A stretch of 64,000 nt of DNA from Leptolyngbya boryana PCC 6306 (GTDB lineage: Bacteria; Cyanobacteriota; Cyanobacteriia; Leptolyngbyales; Leptolyngbyaceae). Under the pieces are notes generated by a model. That model was not told the origin of the DNA and searched no databases. It saw only the letters and a program-made list of their open reading frames with translations. Shown here in pieces: positions 7,488 through 15,307 of the stretch (its first letter is position 1; every line of letters begins with the position of its first letter). The translations under genes and the position numbers were made by a program. The stretch covers positions 131,861 to 195,860 of the forward strand of contig NZ_KB731325.1 of NCBI RefSeq assembly GCF_000353285.1. The letters run 5' to 3'.

Positions 7488-8390
7488 ATGAAGGCGGAAA
7501 ACGACGCTGTCGCAATCAATTTGGTCGAGGATGTCGATACAAAACAAAACGTTCAGCTAATTCCTCTCAACTGCATTCAAGTTGGCAAGCAATCCCGAAC
7601 CTATTTTTCGCCACATAGCTTAAATCTACTTGCGCAATCCTTTCAAAGGTATGGATTTCAAGGTGTGATTAATGTCCGTTATATTGATCGAGATTGCTAT
7701 GAAGTCGTAGCAGGCGAGCGCCGCTTACGAGCCGCTAAGCTTGCGGGCTTAAAGGCTGTTCAGTGCATTGTCGGAGACTTTACGCCTGAAGAGGCATTAG
7801 AATTTGCACTTCGAGAAAACCTTCAGCGCGAGGATCTCAGTAAACTTGAAGAAACCGAAGCTCTGCTAGCACTATTGTCTTTGAAGCTCAAGCTAGAGCA
7901 GTCGCACATTATCGAGGTGATTAATAAAGAAGGGCATCTCGACCGACAGAAAAATAATCAACCTAAAAGTACAGAGTTGCAGCAGATTGAATCGTTGCTC
8001 GGCTCGTTTGGAATTGAGCTTCAGACATTTCGGACTAAGAATTTGCGAACGCTCACTCTCCCCTATGAGATTCGCCAAGCTCATTTAGAGGGAGGATTAC
8101 CATATTCCTCAGCGTTAGAGATTGGCAAAGTGAAAGATCCGACAGTCCGTGCCAATGTTCTTCAAGAAGCATTAGCTCAAGGATATTCAGTCCGAGATGT
8201 GCAAAGCATCGTTCAACAGGTCGCTCAACCTTCTTCTCGTGAGACATTAAAACCGAGCGATCGGGTTCATGCGATCGCGCGTCGGTTAAAAAAAGTAGAA
8301 GCCTCTATTCGAGATCGAGTGAAGCTGGATCAAGTGATTGATCAATTCATTGATGTGCTCGAGGAGATTGTCAAGGATCGCGCTTCCTAA
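7488..8390 (+). CDS. ParB/Spo0J-family protein, no ParA neighbour
   Basis: About 300 residues, with the ParB N-terminal domain: LNCIQVGKQSRTYF, the GERR box in VVAGERRLRAAKLAG, and RENLQREDLSKLEE. A helix-turn-helix region (~150-210) and a C-terminal helical segment follow. An in-frame TTG lies six bases upstream, but the ATG at 7488 is preferred. It is unlike the other ParB (4553-5743), which has a coiled-coil N-terminus and a GECRW box. No ParA of its own is adjacent, so it may use one of the two ParAs, be an orphan from a merged plasmid, or act as a nucleoid regulator. The stop overlaps the convergent next gene. Confidence 0.8.
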   Translation: MKAENDAVAINLVEDVDTKQNVQLIPLNCIQVGKQSRTYFSPHSLNLLAQSFQRYGFQGVINVRYIDRDCYEVVAGERRLRAAKLAGLKAVQCIVGDFTPEEALEFALRENLQREDLSKLEETEALLALLSLKLKLEQSHIIEVINKEGHLDRQKNNQPKSTELQQIESLLGSFGIELQTFRTKNLRTLTLPYEIRQAHLEGGLPYSSALEIGKVKDPTVRANVLQEALAQGYSVRDVQSIVQQVAQPSSRETLKPSDRVHAIARRLKKVEASIRDRVKLDQVIDQFIDVLEEIVKDRAS

Positions 8391-8974
8391 TCCGCTTTTC
8401 GTTCGAGTCTTAGATGCAATTCGACGCGGGGGCGATGAGATTTACGACGCATTCGATTCATCGTTTTGACGAGCTTCAGCTTTTGCCGAATCACCCCTGG
8501 GAACGAATAGAACCGAAGATTGTTCATGGCAGCTTCGACTTCTGATTTGGGACGATGTGCGATCGCGAAAAGATAGCGCTCGATCGGTTTCCAGGTACGA
8601 CGCGCAACTTGTACGCAGGGCACTCCACCTTTCATCCCGATCGAGTATCCTGCAAAATGGATCGGAGCAATGCGGATGTCTCGCCAGCAGATTCGATCAA
8701 ACGCGGGATGTTTCCCTTCAGTTGCGAGCAAGATAAAGCGATGCCCTTGCCGCACAAAAACAACGTTTGCCAGTCCTTGACGTTTCCGCCTTGTACGAGT
8801 CATGCGACATTGTGTAATGTCATAGGTTTCGATGAGCTTGGCATCGACGTGTAATGGATCTTTGCCAGCTGGAATCTCTCTCATTGCATATCGGTAATAT
8901 CCGAATCTCACATAGTCGATCGCGACGCGACGAATTAGCACATGGAGTTCAATGACGACAAACGAGTAAGACAT
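8387..8974 (-). CDS. Conserved-looking protein of unknown function
   Basis: 195 residues from ATG 8974 (MSYSFVVIELHV); the frame opens earlier (9085), but the upstream part looks unconstrained. No known domain was recognised. It is basic (many Arg), with aromatic-rich stretches such as YVRFGYYRYAMRE, CRMTRTRRKRQGL and FAGYSIGMKGGVPCVQVARR. It ends against the convergent ParB-like gene with a 4-base overlap. Its 5' side faces a region of decayed tRNA-like sequence, and a link between the two (for example a mobile-element or tRNA-array-associated protein) is only a thought. Reality as a gene is supported by length and coherent composition. Confidence 0.5.
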   Translation of the reverse strand: MSYSFVVIELHVLIRRVAIDYVRFGYYRYAMREIPAGKDPLHVDAKLIETYDITQCRMTRTRRKRQGLANVVFVRQGHRFILLATEGKHPAFDRICWRDIRIAPIHFAGYSIGMKGGVPCVQVARRTWKPIERYLFAIAHRPKSEVEAAMNNLRFYSFPGVIRQKLKLVKTMNRMRRKSHRPRVELHLRLERKAD

Positions 8975-9414
8975 AGCGATTACTCGACGGAAAAAAGAGA
9001 ATTGATTCAGGGTAAAACCCCTCGGTTCAATTCTCAAAAACCGAGCACCAATCCAGTTGCCATCTGCATACTTTCCAATTTCCATTTAGACGGAACATGG
9101 AAGGATTTTTCAGCATTGGGCAACCGTTTCGACGCAGCAAAAACGACTTTAATTTGACGTTTTCAACTTTTCGACTTTTAGGTTTGTGTTGACCCGTGGG
9201 ATACGGAAATCGATGAACGGTCGAAAAATCGTATTTCAGATTCCTCGAATCGCTCCACGTCTTATCGTTGAGAAAGCTTACACCAGCTTTGAATTTGACA
9301 ATGTGAAACTGAGATGTCGTCGGTCCTTTTGTTTTCGATTGAGCCATTCACGGTGACTCTCGAGCGATCTTAAGACTGGCAGCCCTTTGATCTCCTATCA
9401 GACCCCGCTCATCG

Positions 9415-10120
9415 ATCTACAGAGTTTGAAGTCCGTTGTGCTTTGCAACGAGCCGAATTGATGATCCGGTATCTGTAGATGTTGCCCGTTTAGCACTAAA
9501 AGTCGAAATTTCCGTAGGTGTTGCTAGTGAATTACTACTCACAAGAATCGTCGCTAAAGGCTTAGCCTTTCCCGTTGCAGGTTTGGGGAGGTAGAAACCA
9601 GAAAACCCTCCTTACTCGCTCCGACCCGATTCGCGCTTTGCCCTGGCACCCTAGAACTTCTCACCTGTAAGCAGTTTCCAGAACTAAACCGCCGATCATC
9701 GTTGAGCTATTCATCGACTCTGTATTGCAGACTCGCCGGAGAGAAAGCGACTCTCCGATTCCAGATGTCGCCATCTTGGAAACTCCCGACACAGGCTGAG
9801 GTTATGTGTCTGAATGCGTTCATTCTGGCAGACTTCATCCCCTCAGTAGGATTTACACCCCCATTCTCTTAGTACGGCTCTAGCAATTCTTTGCTAAAGT
9901 CTGTCACGGTCGCCCTGTTTCATTGAGATTGAATAGAAATGTAGGAATTGTTCCATTGCTAGAATTTTGCGCCTACATGCCTTCATCGCACCGGACGAGC
10001 ACCTTTCAATGCATCCGGCGCTACGACCTACATGGTCTCTTAGGCTTGGACGTGACTCCAAGCTTTACCGAGGATGTAGCTCAGCTCCTTGTCTCATCAA
10101 CAATTATCCGTGTTCGATCA
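9415..10120. pseudogene. Cluster of decayed tRNA-like sequences
   Basis: No complete tRNA was found, but several stretches keep pieces of the tRNA consensus. On the minus strand, 9454-9415 reads GGCTCGTTGCAAAGC then ACAACGGACTTCAAA, close to the D-arm plus anticodon arm of a tRNA with a few bases missing; a 7-base stem CTACAGA/TCTGTAG (9418-9424, 9472-9478) flanks the region. On the minus strand, 10028-10000 reads GGTCGTAGCGCCGGATGCAT, again D-arm-like. On the plus strand, 9848-9863 (AGGATTTACACCCCCA) resembles a complement T-arm; 10070-10085 (GAGGATGTAGCTCAGC) is D-arm-like and 10109-10120 contains GTTCGATC. Many short hairpins lie between. Interpreted as remnants of a tRNA array; weak but repeated signals. 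Confidence 0.35.
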
Positions 10121-10180
10121 TGAATTGCCTGTGCAATTCAATCGGAAGTTTAAGGCGAGTGTGGAAAAGATCAAGAAAAA

Positions 10181-10248
10181 ACCTCCTACGGACGGTCAAC
10201 AATGCCCGTGGAGGTAAAAAAAAGTCCCACGGGCGTTGTGACCGTCCG
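10181..10248. other. Long hairpin with a competing alternative stem
   Basis: Left arm 10189-10211 (CGGACGGTCAAC then AATGCCCGTGG) pairs with 10227-10248 (CCACGGGCGTTG then TGACCGTCCG) over about 22 base pairs with one bulge and one wobble; the loop is A-rich. ACCTCC (10181-10186) can instead pair with GGAGGT (10210-10215), which would break the large stem. This could be a structured RNA, an attenuator-like switch or a terminator; no T-run follows. The stretch 10249-10429 shows nothing else. Confidence 0.6.
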
Positions 10249-10429
10249 TGATCAACCTTAGCGGCACTAGATGTGCTCGGTAACATTTAGAAATCTGCTC
10301 CTCTCAGCGAGTTAGAAGAAGCGCGATTTGGGATTCAGTATTTGAGAGATGAGAATGAAAAGGAAGAACTATTTTCCGAAATCTTCTGATTTAGCACAGG
10401 GTCGATGACAAGCAGGTGCAACAGTTTGG

Positions 10430-10615
10430 GTGCTGGCAAAGGCAAGACGCGCAAAGTCTTTGACATATCTCCGTGCTGCTGGGGTTGGGATTGGAGTAGC
10501 TATCGTGCTTGGAGGATTTGCGCTGTCTGGGGCGTTCAGAATTGTGATGCTTGCCGTCTGCTTCATCGTGGTACTTGTTGCTGGACGTGCTCATTACTGG
10601 AAAGTGAGATCGTAG
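10430..10615 (+). CDS. Small two-segment membrane protein
   Basis: 61 residues from a GTG start; an in-frame stop lies just upstream. Two hydrophobic stretches, about residues 15-36 (RAAGVGIGVAIVLGGFALSG) and 37-53 (AFRIVMLAVCFIVVLVAG), flanked by basic ends. It precedes the NERD-like gene by three bases, suggesting co-translation, so it may anchor that protein to the membrane. No family recognised. Confidence 0.45.
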   Translation: MLAKARRAKSLTYLRAAGVGIGVAIVLGGFALSGAFRIVMLAVCFIVVLVAGRAHYWKVRS

Positions 10616-10618
10616 CAA

Positions 10619-11080
10619 GTGGTGCAAGGAGCCGGAGCCGAAACAGCGATCGCAGCAAAGCTCATTCCTTTAGTGCAGCAAAGGTGGAAATTTAAGTTTA
10701 ATCAGCCTGTGCCTCGATACGGCGATGTGAATGTCTTTGCGATTTCGCCGAATGGCAACCTTTATCCGATCAAGGTCAAAGCAATAAAGGGAAAAGTTCA
10801 CTGTGAGGGAGGGCGATTGTTTGTTTTACCGAATTCAATCAGAGAGCGTTCCTTTGGAGGTCGGAACTTGCTGCTTCAATGTCGGGGACAAGCTGAAGCA
10901 ATCCGGGTTCAATATCGTATCAGAAATGTATATCTAATTCTCTGCTTTGCGAATGCTGTAATGGATCTCAAAGTTTCATCGATCGACGGTGTAGAGATTG
11001 TGACAGGAGCTGATGTTGTAGAACGTCTCCAACTGCTCGATCGACAACTCAACATGATGAACTCAACGCCCTATTGCTGA
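10619..11080 (+). CDS. NERD-like nuclease-related protein with an altered active-site motif
   Basis: About 153 residues from GTG 10619 or 10622. The order GDVNVFAISPNGNLYPIKVK then GKVHCEG resembles the nuclease-related (NERD) or restriction-like fold, where a GDxD strand is followed by an E-x-K strand and a turn with GxV. Here the E-x-K position reads K-V-K, so catalysis may be lost. It follows a small membrane protein and its end overlaps the convergent gene by 10 bases. NERD proteins are DNA-processing or plasmid-associated in general; the specific role is unknown. A small unrelated alpha/beta protein is the alternative. Confidence 0.4.
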   Translation: MVQGAGAETAIAAKLIPLVQQRWKFKFNQPVPRYGDVNVFAISPNGNLYPIKVKAIKGKVHCEGGRLFVLPNSIRERSFGGRNLLLQCRGQAEAIRVQYRIRNVYLILCFANAVMDLKVSSIDGVEIVTGADVVERLQLLDRQLNMMNSTPYC

Positions 11081-11721
11081 ATTAACCAGACTGCTCCATC
11101 CGAGATATCGTGATAGAACGTCTCATCTGTATTAGGTTTCTCCTCGATTAGAAATCCGCCGAGTAAAAGTCCTAGCCAAAGCTCGACGATCGAAAGTTTT
11201 CTCATCGACTGATGAATCTGCGCAATTGGGATGGGCTCGTTAATCTTCTTACGCTTGAGCCAAGCTGAGATCGCAACGCTCCATCCAGTTGGGTCTTCAT
11301 CCCCTGCAAGATCCTGTAGCATTTTCAGGACGCGCTTCGGCGGAACAGGTGCGGCAACTGAATCGTTTGGTGCTCTGCGAGAAGCAACTTTTTTAGGTTT
11401 TCCCCATTCCTCCTCATCGCTTTCGAGATCCAGGCTCATCGTGTGTCGTTCATAGGCATGATCATCGTCATCGAGGACTGGGAATCCGGAGTCTTCCTCG
11501 TCAGGCACATCCGTTTTATTCACCTCCTGATAAGCCATCATCTTCAGGTAGAGAACTTCGGCAATTAGTGCGATCGCATCTCCTCCGATTTGGAGACAAA
11601 CTGCATCCGGCTGCAAAGCGATCGCATCTTCTAGCAACTGACAGAGCGAACGGCAGTCAGCCTTAACAGGTGCTACAAGAGCCTCTTGAAGTGCGGCATG
11701 AAGTCTTTGCCGCTCATCCAT
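11071..11721 (-). CDS. Hypothetical protein with acidic linker
   Basis: 216 residues, no family recognised. A helical N-terminal half (~1-65, many Ala/Leu) is joined by a strongly acidic linker (VPDEEDSGFPVLDDDDHAYE and DLESDEEEW) to a basic segment and a C-terminal domain (~130-216) that may be a winged helix (IPIAQIHQSMRKLSIVELWL). The start overlaps the end of the upstream gene by 8 bases, so the two form an operon. The C-terminal pattern suggests a DNA- or protein-binding adaptor, but this is speculative. Confidence 0.5.
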   Translation of the reverse strand: MDERQRLHAALQEALVAPVKADCRSLCQLLEDAIALQPDAVCLQIGGDAIALIAEVLYLKMMAYQEVNKTDVPDEEDSGFPVLDDDDHAYERHTMSLDLESDEEEWGKPKKVASRRAPNDSVAAPVPPKRVLKMLQDLAGDEDPTGWSVAISAWLKRKKINEPIPIAQIHQSMRKLSIVELWLGLLLGGFLIEEKPNTDETFYHDISDGAVWLIQQ

Positions 11722-12259
11722 GTTGAAGACTCCAGGGATGATTAATCTTGCACTCCCGAATATGCTTGTGAATCGTCACAAATTTCTTAAAGTGCTTTCC
11801 TTGATTGAGCGTGGCACTATATTGAGCCGTAAATTCAGTCAGAATCTCTTCCATGAGTTTTGCTACTTCATCTCCCCGCATTCCCCAACAGGCAATGGGT
11901 TCACGTTTTGTATAGCATTCTGTTCCCACCCAAAGCTGGAACTCGATCGCATGAACCAAAGTAACGTTCTTCTTAAAGTTATCAGGCTCTTCAGAAAAAA
12001 TGATCCGAATCGGCGTTGGGCGTTGAGCAACCGGAAAGCTGACCTGAGCAACAGTTTGTTTTGCCTGCTGTCGGAGGCGATACTCTAATCGACGTTTAGC
12101 ATTCTGTTCTGCTCGATTTTGATATTGCCATCGCAGTTTTTCACAACGATTCTCTTCCTCAACCCAACAGCCATCGCCGTTAGGTCCATGTTCCACACGC
12201 GCCCATTCAACGGAATAGGCTGAGCATTCTAAGCATTTTGGATTAATGGGTCGAGCCAT
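11714..12259 (-). CDS. Putative zinc-binding protein of unknown function
   Basis: 181 residues from MARPINPKCLECS (ATG 12259); an upstream in-frame ATG at 12313 is possible. The N-terminus carries Cys pairs in PKCLECSAYS, GDGCWVEEENRCEKL, consistent with a small zinc-binding motif, followed by an Arg/Gln-rich helical region and a mixed alpha/beta C-terminus. It precedes and overlaps the 216-residue gene, so the pair is co-expressed. Tandem 12-base repeats lie just upstream of the longer start. Function unknown; nucleic-acid binding would fit the basic central region. Confidence 0.55.
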   Translation of the reverse strand: MARPINPKCLECSAYSVEWARVEHGPNGDGCWVEEENRCEKLRWQYQNRAEQNAKRRLEYRLRQQAKQTVAQVSFPVAQRPTPIRIIFSEEPDNFKKNVTLVHAIEFQLWVGTECYTKREPIACWGMRGDEVAKLMEEILTEFTAQYSATLNQGKHFKKFVTIHKHIRECKINHPWSLQHG

Positions 12260-12320
12260 AGAACGATTGCCCTGTCTGGCATTTTGCCACGTTTTGCTGA
12301 CTGCCCACAGCATAACATCA

Positions 12321-12344
12321 ATTTTAGTAAGAATTTTAGTAAGA
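12321..12344. repeat. Two tandem 12-base repeats ATTTTAGTAAGA
   Basis: ATTTTAGTAAGA occurs twice back to back, 8-31 bases upstream of the 12313 ATG of the leftward two-gene operon. The AT-rich tandem site lies where a promoter or operator would be. Confidence 0.55.
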
Positions 12345-12581
12345 ATTCTTTTAACTTACAAACAGACAAAAATAGGCATCGTTGGAATTGTAATCATCAA
12401 TTCTTAGTATTACAGTTGTAGATCTAGGATTGAGAACGTTTGCGGTAGTGATGGTATCGAGCGACTGCTTGATGCACTCTGCGCCAGTAAGACCAATGCA
12501 AAATGGATTCAAGTGACCAAACCTTTGGAAATAGGAGTCTCCATATCCAACGCTGCATCTCCCACGAACTCAATCTGATGA

Positions 12582-13060
12582 TTACCCTCTGAACACTTTG
12601 AACGCAACCGGAGAGCCAACTAGAGCCAAAGGGGGGGAGGCACTATGAGAGCATTGTATCAGCGGTTCTACTTGAGCGCGCAGTACAGTCAGGAATGCTT
12701 GTGCGGCTAATACTAACGTCATGTGCCGATGCCAACCCACCCAAGAACGAACCTCGTAATCTGCCAAGCCCAACTGACTCTTTGCCAACTTGAAGCACTC
12801 CTCGATACCCCACCGTTTTCCTGCTACTTTCGCGATCGTTGCTAATGATGTGTCCTTAGGCGCAAAGACTTGGTAATAGCTAACGTGTTGCGGTGGGTCG
12901 ATTTGTTCCAGAGAACGACGAAACACTAACCACCGCTGAAACCTTCCGGAATCGCCACAATTGATTGCGACCCTAGCCCATTCATACTCTCGTTCTCCTT
13001 TACTGCCTTGACCACAACTCAGGCGTTGCCATTGCTCCGGTGGCACAGACAGACAGACTG
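12582..13060 (-). pseudogene. IS701 transposase, C-terminal part
   Basis: Remainder of the transposase split by the IS3 insertion. It contains PPEQWQRLSCGQGSKGERE, then KVAGKRWGIEECFKLAKSQL with the third catalytic acidic residue (Glu in GIEECF), and WVGWHRHMTLVLAAQAFLTV. It ends at 12582. No start of its own is expected to be used. Confidence 0.8.
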
Positions 13061-13160
13061 TGAAATGACCCCTTGAAACTAGACCACTTCCTTTGTCGAT
13101 AAAAGCAGCATTAGCTACGAGCTAGTATACTGCTATTGCTTATTCTTTTTCGTGTTTGTT

Positions 13161-14036
13161 TTATTGATTGCTTCTCCATTCACTTTCAAACTCAATCGGT
13201 GTTAGATATCCAATTGATGAATGTATCCTCTTCCTCATGTACACTTCCTCCAAAAACACTTTGACCTGCATGTAGACTTCCGCAAAGTTGCGATACTCTG
13301 ATAAATCTACTTCCTCCTCTTTGATGGTTCGCATCAATCTCTCCGCATAGCCATTCTGCGTTGGCTCTCCCACTTCTGCCATGCTGATTTCAATCTTGCG
13401 TTGCTTGAGCACCTCGACATAGCCTGTCGCTGCATATTGCACTCCTTGGTCGGAGTGATGAATCTCAGGTTGGTAATGTTCGAGCGCTTTGTTCAATGCA
13501 GTTAAGGTCAAGCTGTGATCTAAGCCTCGCCCTAAATGCCAACCCCGAATACACCGAGTAAATACATCCATCAACACAGCGAGATAAACAAAGCCTTCTC
13601 CCAATCGAATATAGGTGATATCACTCACCCAAACTTGGTTAGGGCGTTCAATCTTCAGTCCTGCAACGCGATTCGGATATCGTGCAAAGCTATGATTGCT
13701 ATTCGTGGTTCGGCATCGCCGTTTTGGGGCTTTGCCTGCAATTCCCATCTCTTTCATCATTCGCGCCACCCGCTTGTGGTTCACGACGATGCCTTGCCGT
13801 TTCAGTTGCTGAGTGATCCGTCGATATCCATACCTTGGAAACTCCCCTGCAATTTTGTCGATTGCGCTTTTCAATTCTGTTTCGGTTGCAAGTTCTTCTT
13901 CAACGGGCTGATAGTACAAGCTACTCCGATTCACTGATAGTACTTCACAAATCTGCCGCACTGAATAGTGCGGTTCAAGTTCAGCTACGATTTGCCGCTT
14001 TGTTTCATCACTGAGATGCTCGATGCTTTTTTTGCG
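13161..14036 (-). CDS. IS3-family OrfB (integrase-type transposase), made by frameshift
   Basis: About 291 residues from the slip site, where RKKSIEHLSDE continues OrfA in the -1 frame; no good internal start was seen. The HTH_21-type region (YGYRRITQQLKRQGIVVNHK) precedes an rve integrase core with D in VWVSDITYI, D in IHHSDQGVQYA and E in LMRTIKEEEV. The frame looks intact to the C-terminal TPIEFESEW, so this copy may be active. Confidence 0.88.
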   Translation of the reverse strand, partial: RKKSIEHLSDETKRQIVAELEPHYSVRQICEVLSVNRSSLYYQPVEEELATETELKSAIDKIAGEFPRYGYRRITQQLKRQGIVVNHKRVARMMKEMGIAGKAPKRRCRTTNSNHSFARYPNRVAGLKIERPNQVWVSDITYIRLGEGFVYLAVLMDVFTRCIRGWHLGRGLDHSLTLTALNKALEHYQPEIHHSDQGVQYAATGYVEVLKQRKIEISMAEVGEPTQNGYAERLMRTIKEEEVDLSEYRNFAEVYMQVKVFLEEVYMRKRIHSSIGYLTPIEFESEWRSNQ

Positions 14037-14290
14037 ATCTCTAACTGCATCGTCAATTTTCCCACCATCTGTTCGAGTTCGGCTATCCGCGACTCGACTT
14101 CCGAAACTTGTCCAACTTCGCCAAATACAGACGACGCTCGTTCGACAAATTCGTTTTGCCACCGCGTTAATACACTGCGATGCACCCCGTGCGCTCGACT
14201 GATCTCGGTTTGCGTCTTTTCTCCACGCAGCAGTTCGAGGACGACTTTGGCTTTGAATTGCGGGCTGTATTTCTTGGCTTGATTTGACAT
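13985..14290 (-). CDS. IS3-family OrfA
   Basis: 101-residue DNA-binding subunit: helix-turn-helix in KYSPQFKAKVVLELLRGEKT and ISRAHGVHRSVLTRWQNEF, then a leucine-zipper-like coil (ESRIAELEQMVGKLTMQLEI). Near its end the codons for AKKAS contain the A7 run (14027-14033 as T7 on the plus strand), the probable site of -1 programmed frameshifting that makes the OrfAB transposase. Confidence 0.88.
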   Translation of the reverse strand: MSNQAKKYSPQFKAKVVLELLRGEKTQTEISRAHGVHRSVLTRWQNEFVERASSVFGEVGQVSEVESRIAELEQMVGKLTMQLEIAKKASSISVMKQSGKS

Positions 14291-14360
14291 GCACTTGATC
14301 CTACTCCTTAAACGGTTTCTTGTCGCTCTTGGAGTGGTCTAGTTTTTGGGGGGCATTTCA

Positions 14361-15132
14361 CTGCTTCGGCTCGATTAGGTTGCCAACCTATCACCACTGG
14401 TTGTTTTTTGTTCACGGTGAGTACGTAAGGCTGTTGTCCAGTCTTCTCTAACCACCACCAGAAACCAGCATCGTTGCCATACACTTCATCGGCAACTACC
14501 CAAGCAGAACGAAGCCCAGCGTCCCATGCCGCTTGCAACATCTGTTGAGCGAGTTGCGCTTTGGTCGCAAACTTCACTGTTTTTGGTACTCCTGCTTTAG
14601 ATCGCTTGTCTGCATCATCCGCCCAGGATTTCGGCAAATAGAGGCGACGGTCAATCAGGGTATGACTTTTGCCAGTAATGTAGGCTAAAAAGACACCCAC
14701 CTGACAGTTTTCCAGATGTCCGGTTGTGCCGTAATACTGAACCTGCACCCCGACTGACTGGTGTCCCTGTTTGAGAAATCCTGTTTCATCCACTGCGAAG
14801 ATGTCGTCCGATTCGCTCAAACCTTCAACCCCATACTGCCGCACTTCCTGACAGACTTTTTCCGCATCCCACTGGGCACGCCCTAACAGATGTTGAACTC
14901 GGTAAGGATTCTCATTCCCGACCTGTTCAGCAATTTGCCAACCATTTTTCCGCTCGACGGGACTGAGCAAGGCTTGAATGTAATTGAAAGCTGCTTGACG
15001 CGCTTCAGTTCGAGCAAAGTAAGGACTCAGTCGTTGCTGAAACGATTTCAGCGTGTTACTCCACTCGTAGACTGTTTCTAATGCCTGTCCAGTTAGAAAG
15101 ACTTGGGAAGGGTCAATCGAGAGCCTATCCAT
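14361..15132 (-). pseudogene. IS701 transposase, N-terminal part
   Basis: About 257 residues, with VERKNGWQIAEQVG, FAVDETGFLKQG (first catalytic Asp region), ENCQVGVFLAY and WVVADEVYGND (second), typical of the IS701 DDE transposase. It is cut at 14361 by the IS3 element. Joining base 14361 to 13057, thus removing the insert and one CTG duplicate, brings it in frame with the C-terminal part, so the gene was intact before insertion. Confidence 0.85.
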
Positions 15133-15307
15133 ACAACGGTATATTCCAGATAGTTCTCTTCAGTCTAAGCTATCTACAACTGTAATACTTAGAGGGTTTC
15201 TGTATCGACATTTCTAGTGACGGAGAGGGTAACGAATTTCAAGCCTCTCCTGACGATCAATTCACCTGGCTTGTCGAGTAAAATCGCGAACATTGCCTGG
15301 GTGAAAG

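Larger units (their letters stand above)
13061..14360 (-). mobile_element. IS3-family element inside the IS701 transposase
   Basis: 1300 bases with inverted ends beginning TGAAATG (13061) and finishing CATTTCA (14360); the next bases also pair, including CTAGACCACT. The target trinucleotide CTG is duplicated on both sides (13058-13060 and 14361-14363), as expected for IS3 elements. OrfA and OrfB overlap at an A7 slippery site. Confidence 0.88.
12408..15187 (-). mobile_element. IS701-family element interrupted by an IS3-family element
   Basis: Inverted ends TATTACAGTTGTAGAT (12408-12423) and ATCTACAACTGTAATA (15172-15187), flanked on both sides by CTTAG (12403-12407 and 15188-15192), which contains the YTAR-type target duplication known for IS701. 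The transposase gene runs leftward but is split by a 1.3-kb IS3-type insertion. Without the insert the element would be about 1.48 kb, close to the other IS701 copy at 26.4 kb. Confidence 0.85.

Noticed and set aside
9027..9347. 106-residue leftward open frame upstream of the 8387-8974 gene
   Set aside because: Odd composition, no recognisable fold and overlap with the extended frame of the neighbour; not enough support for a gene.
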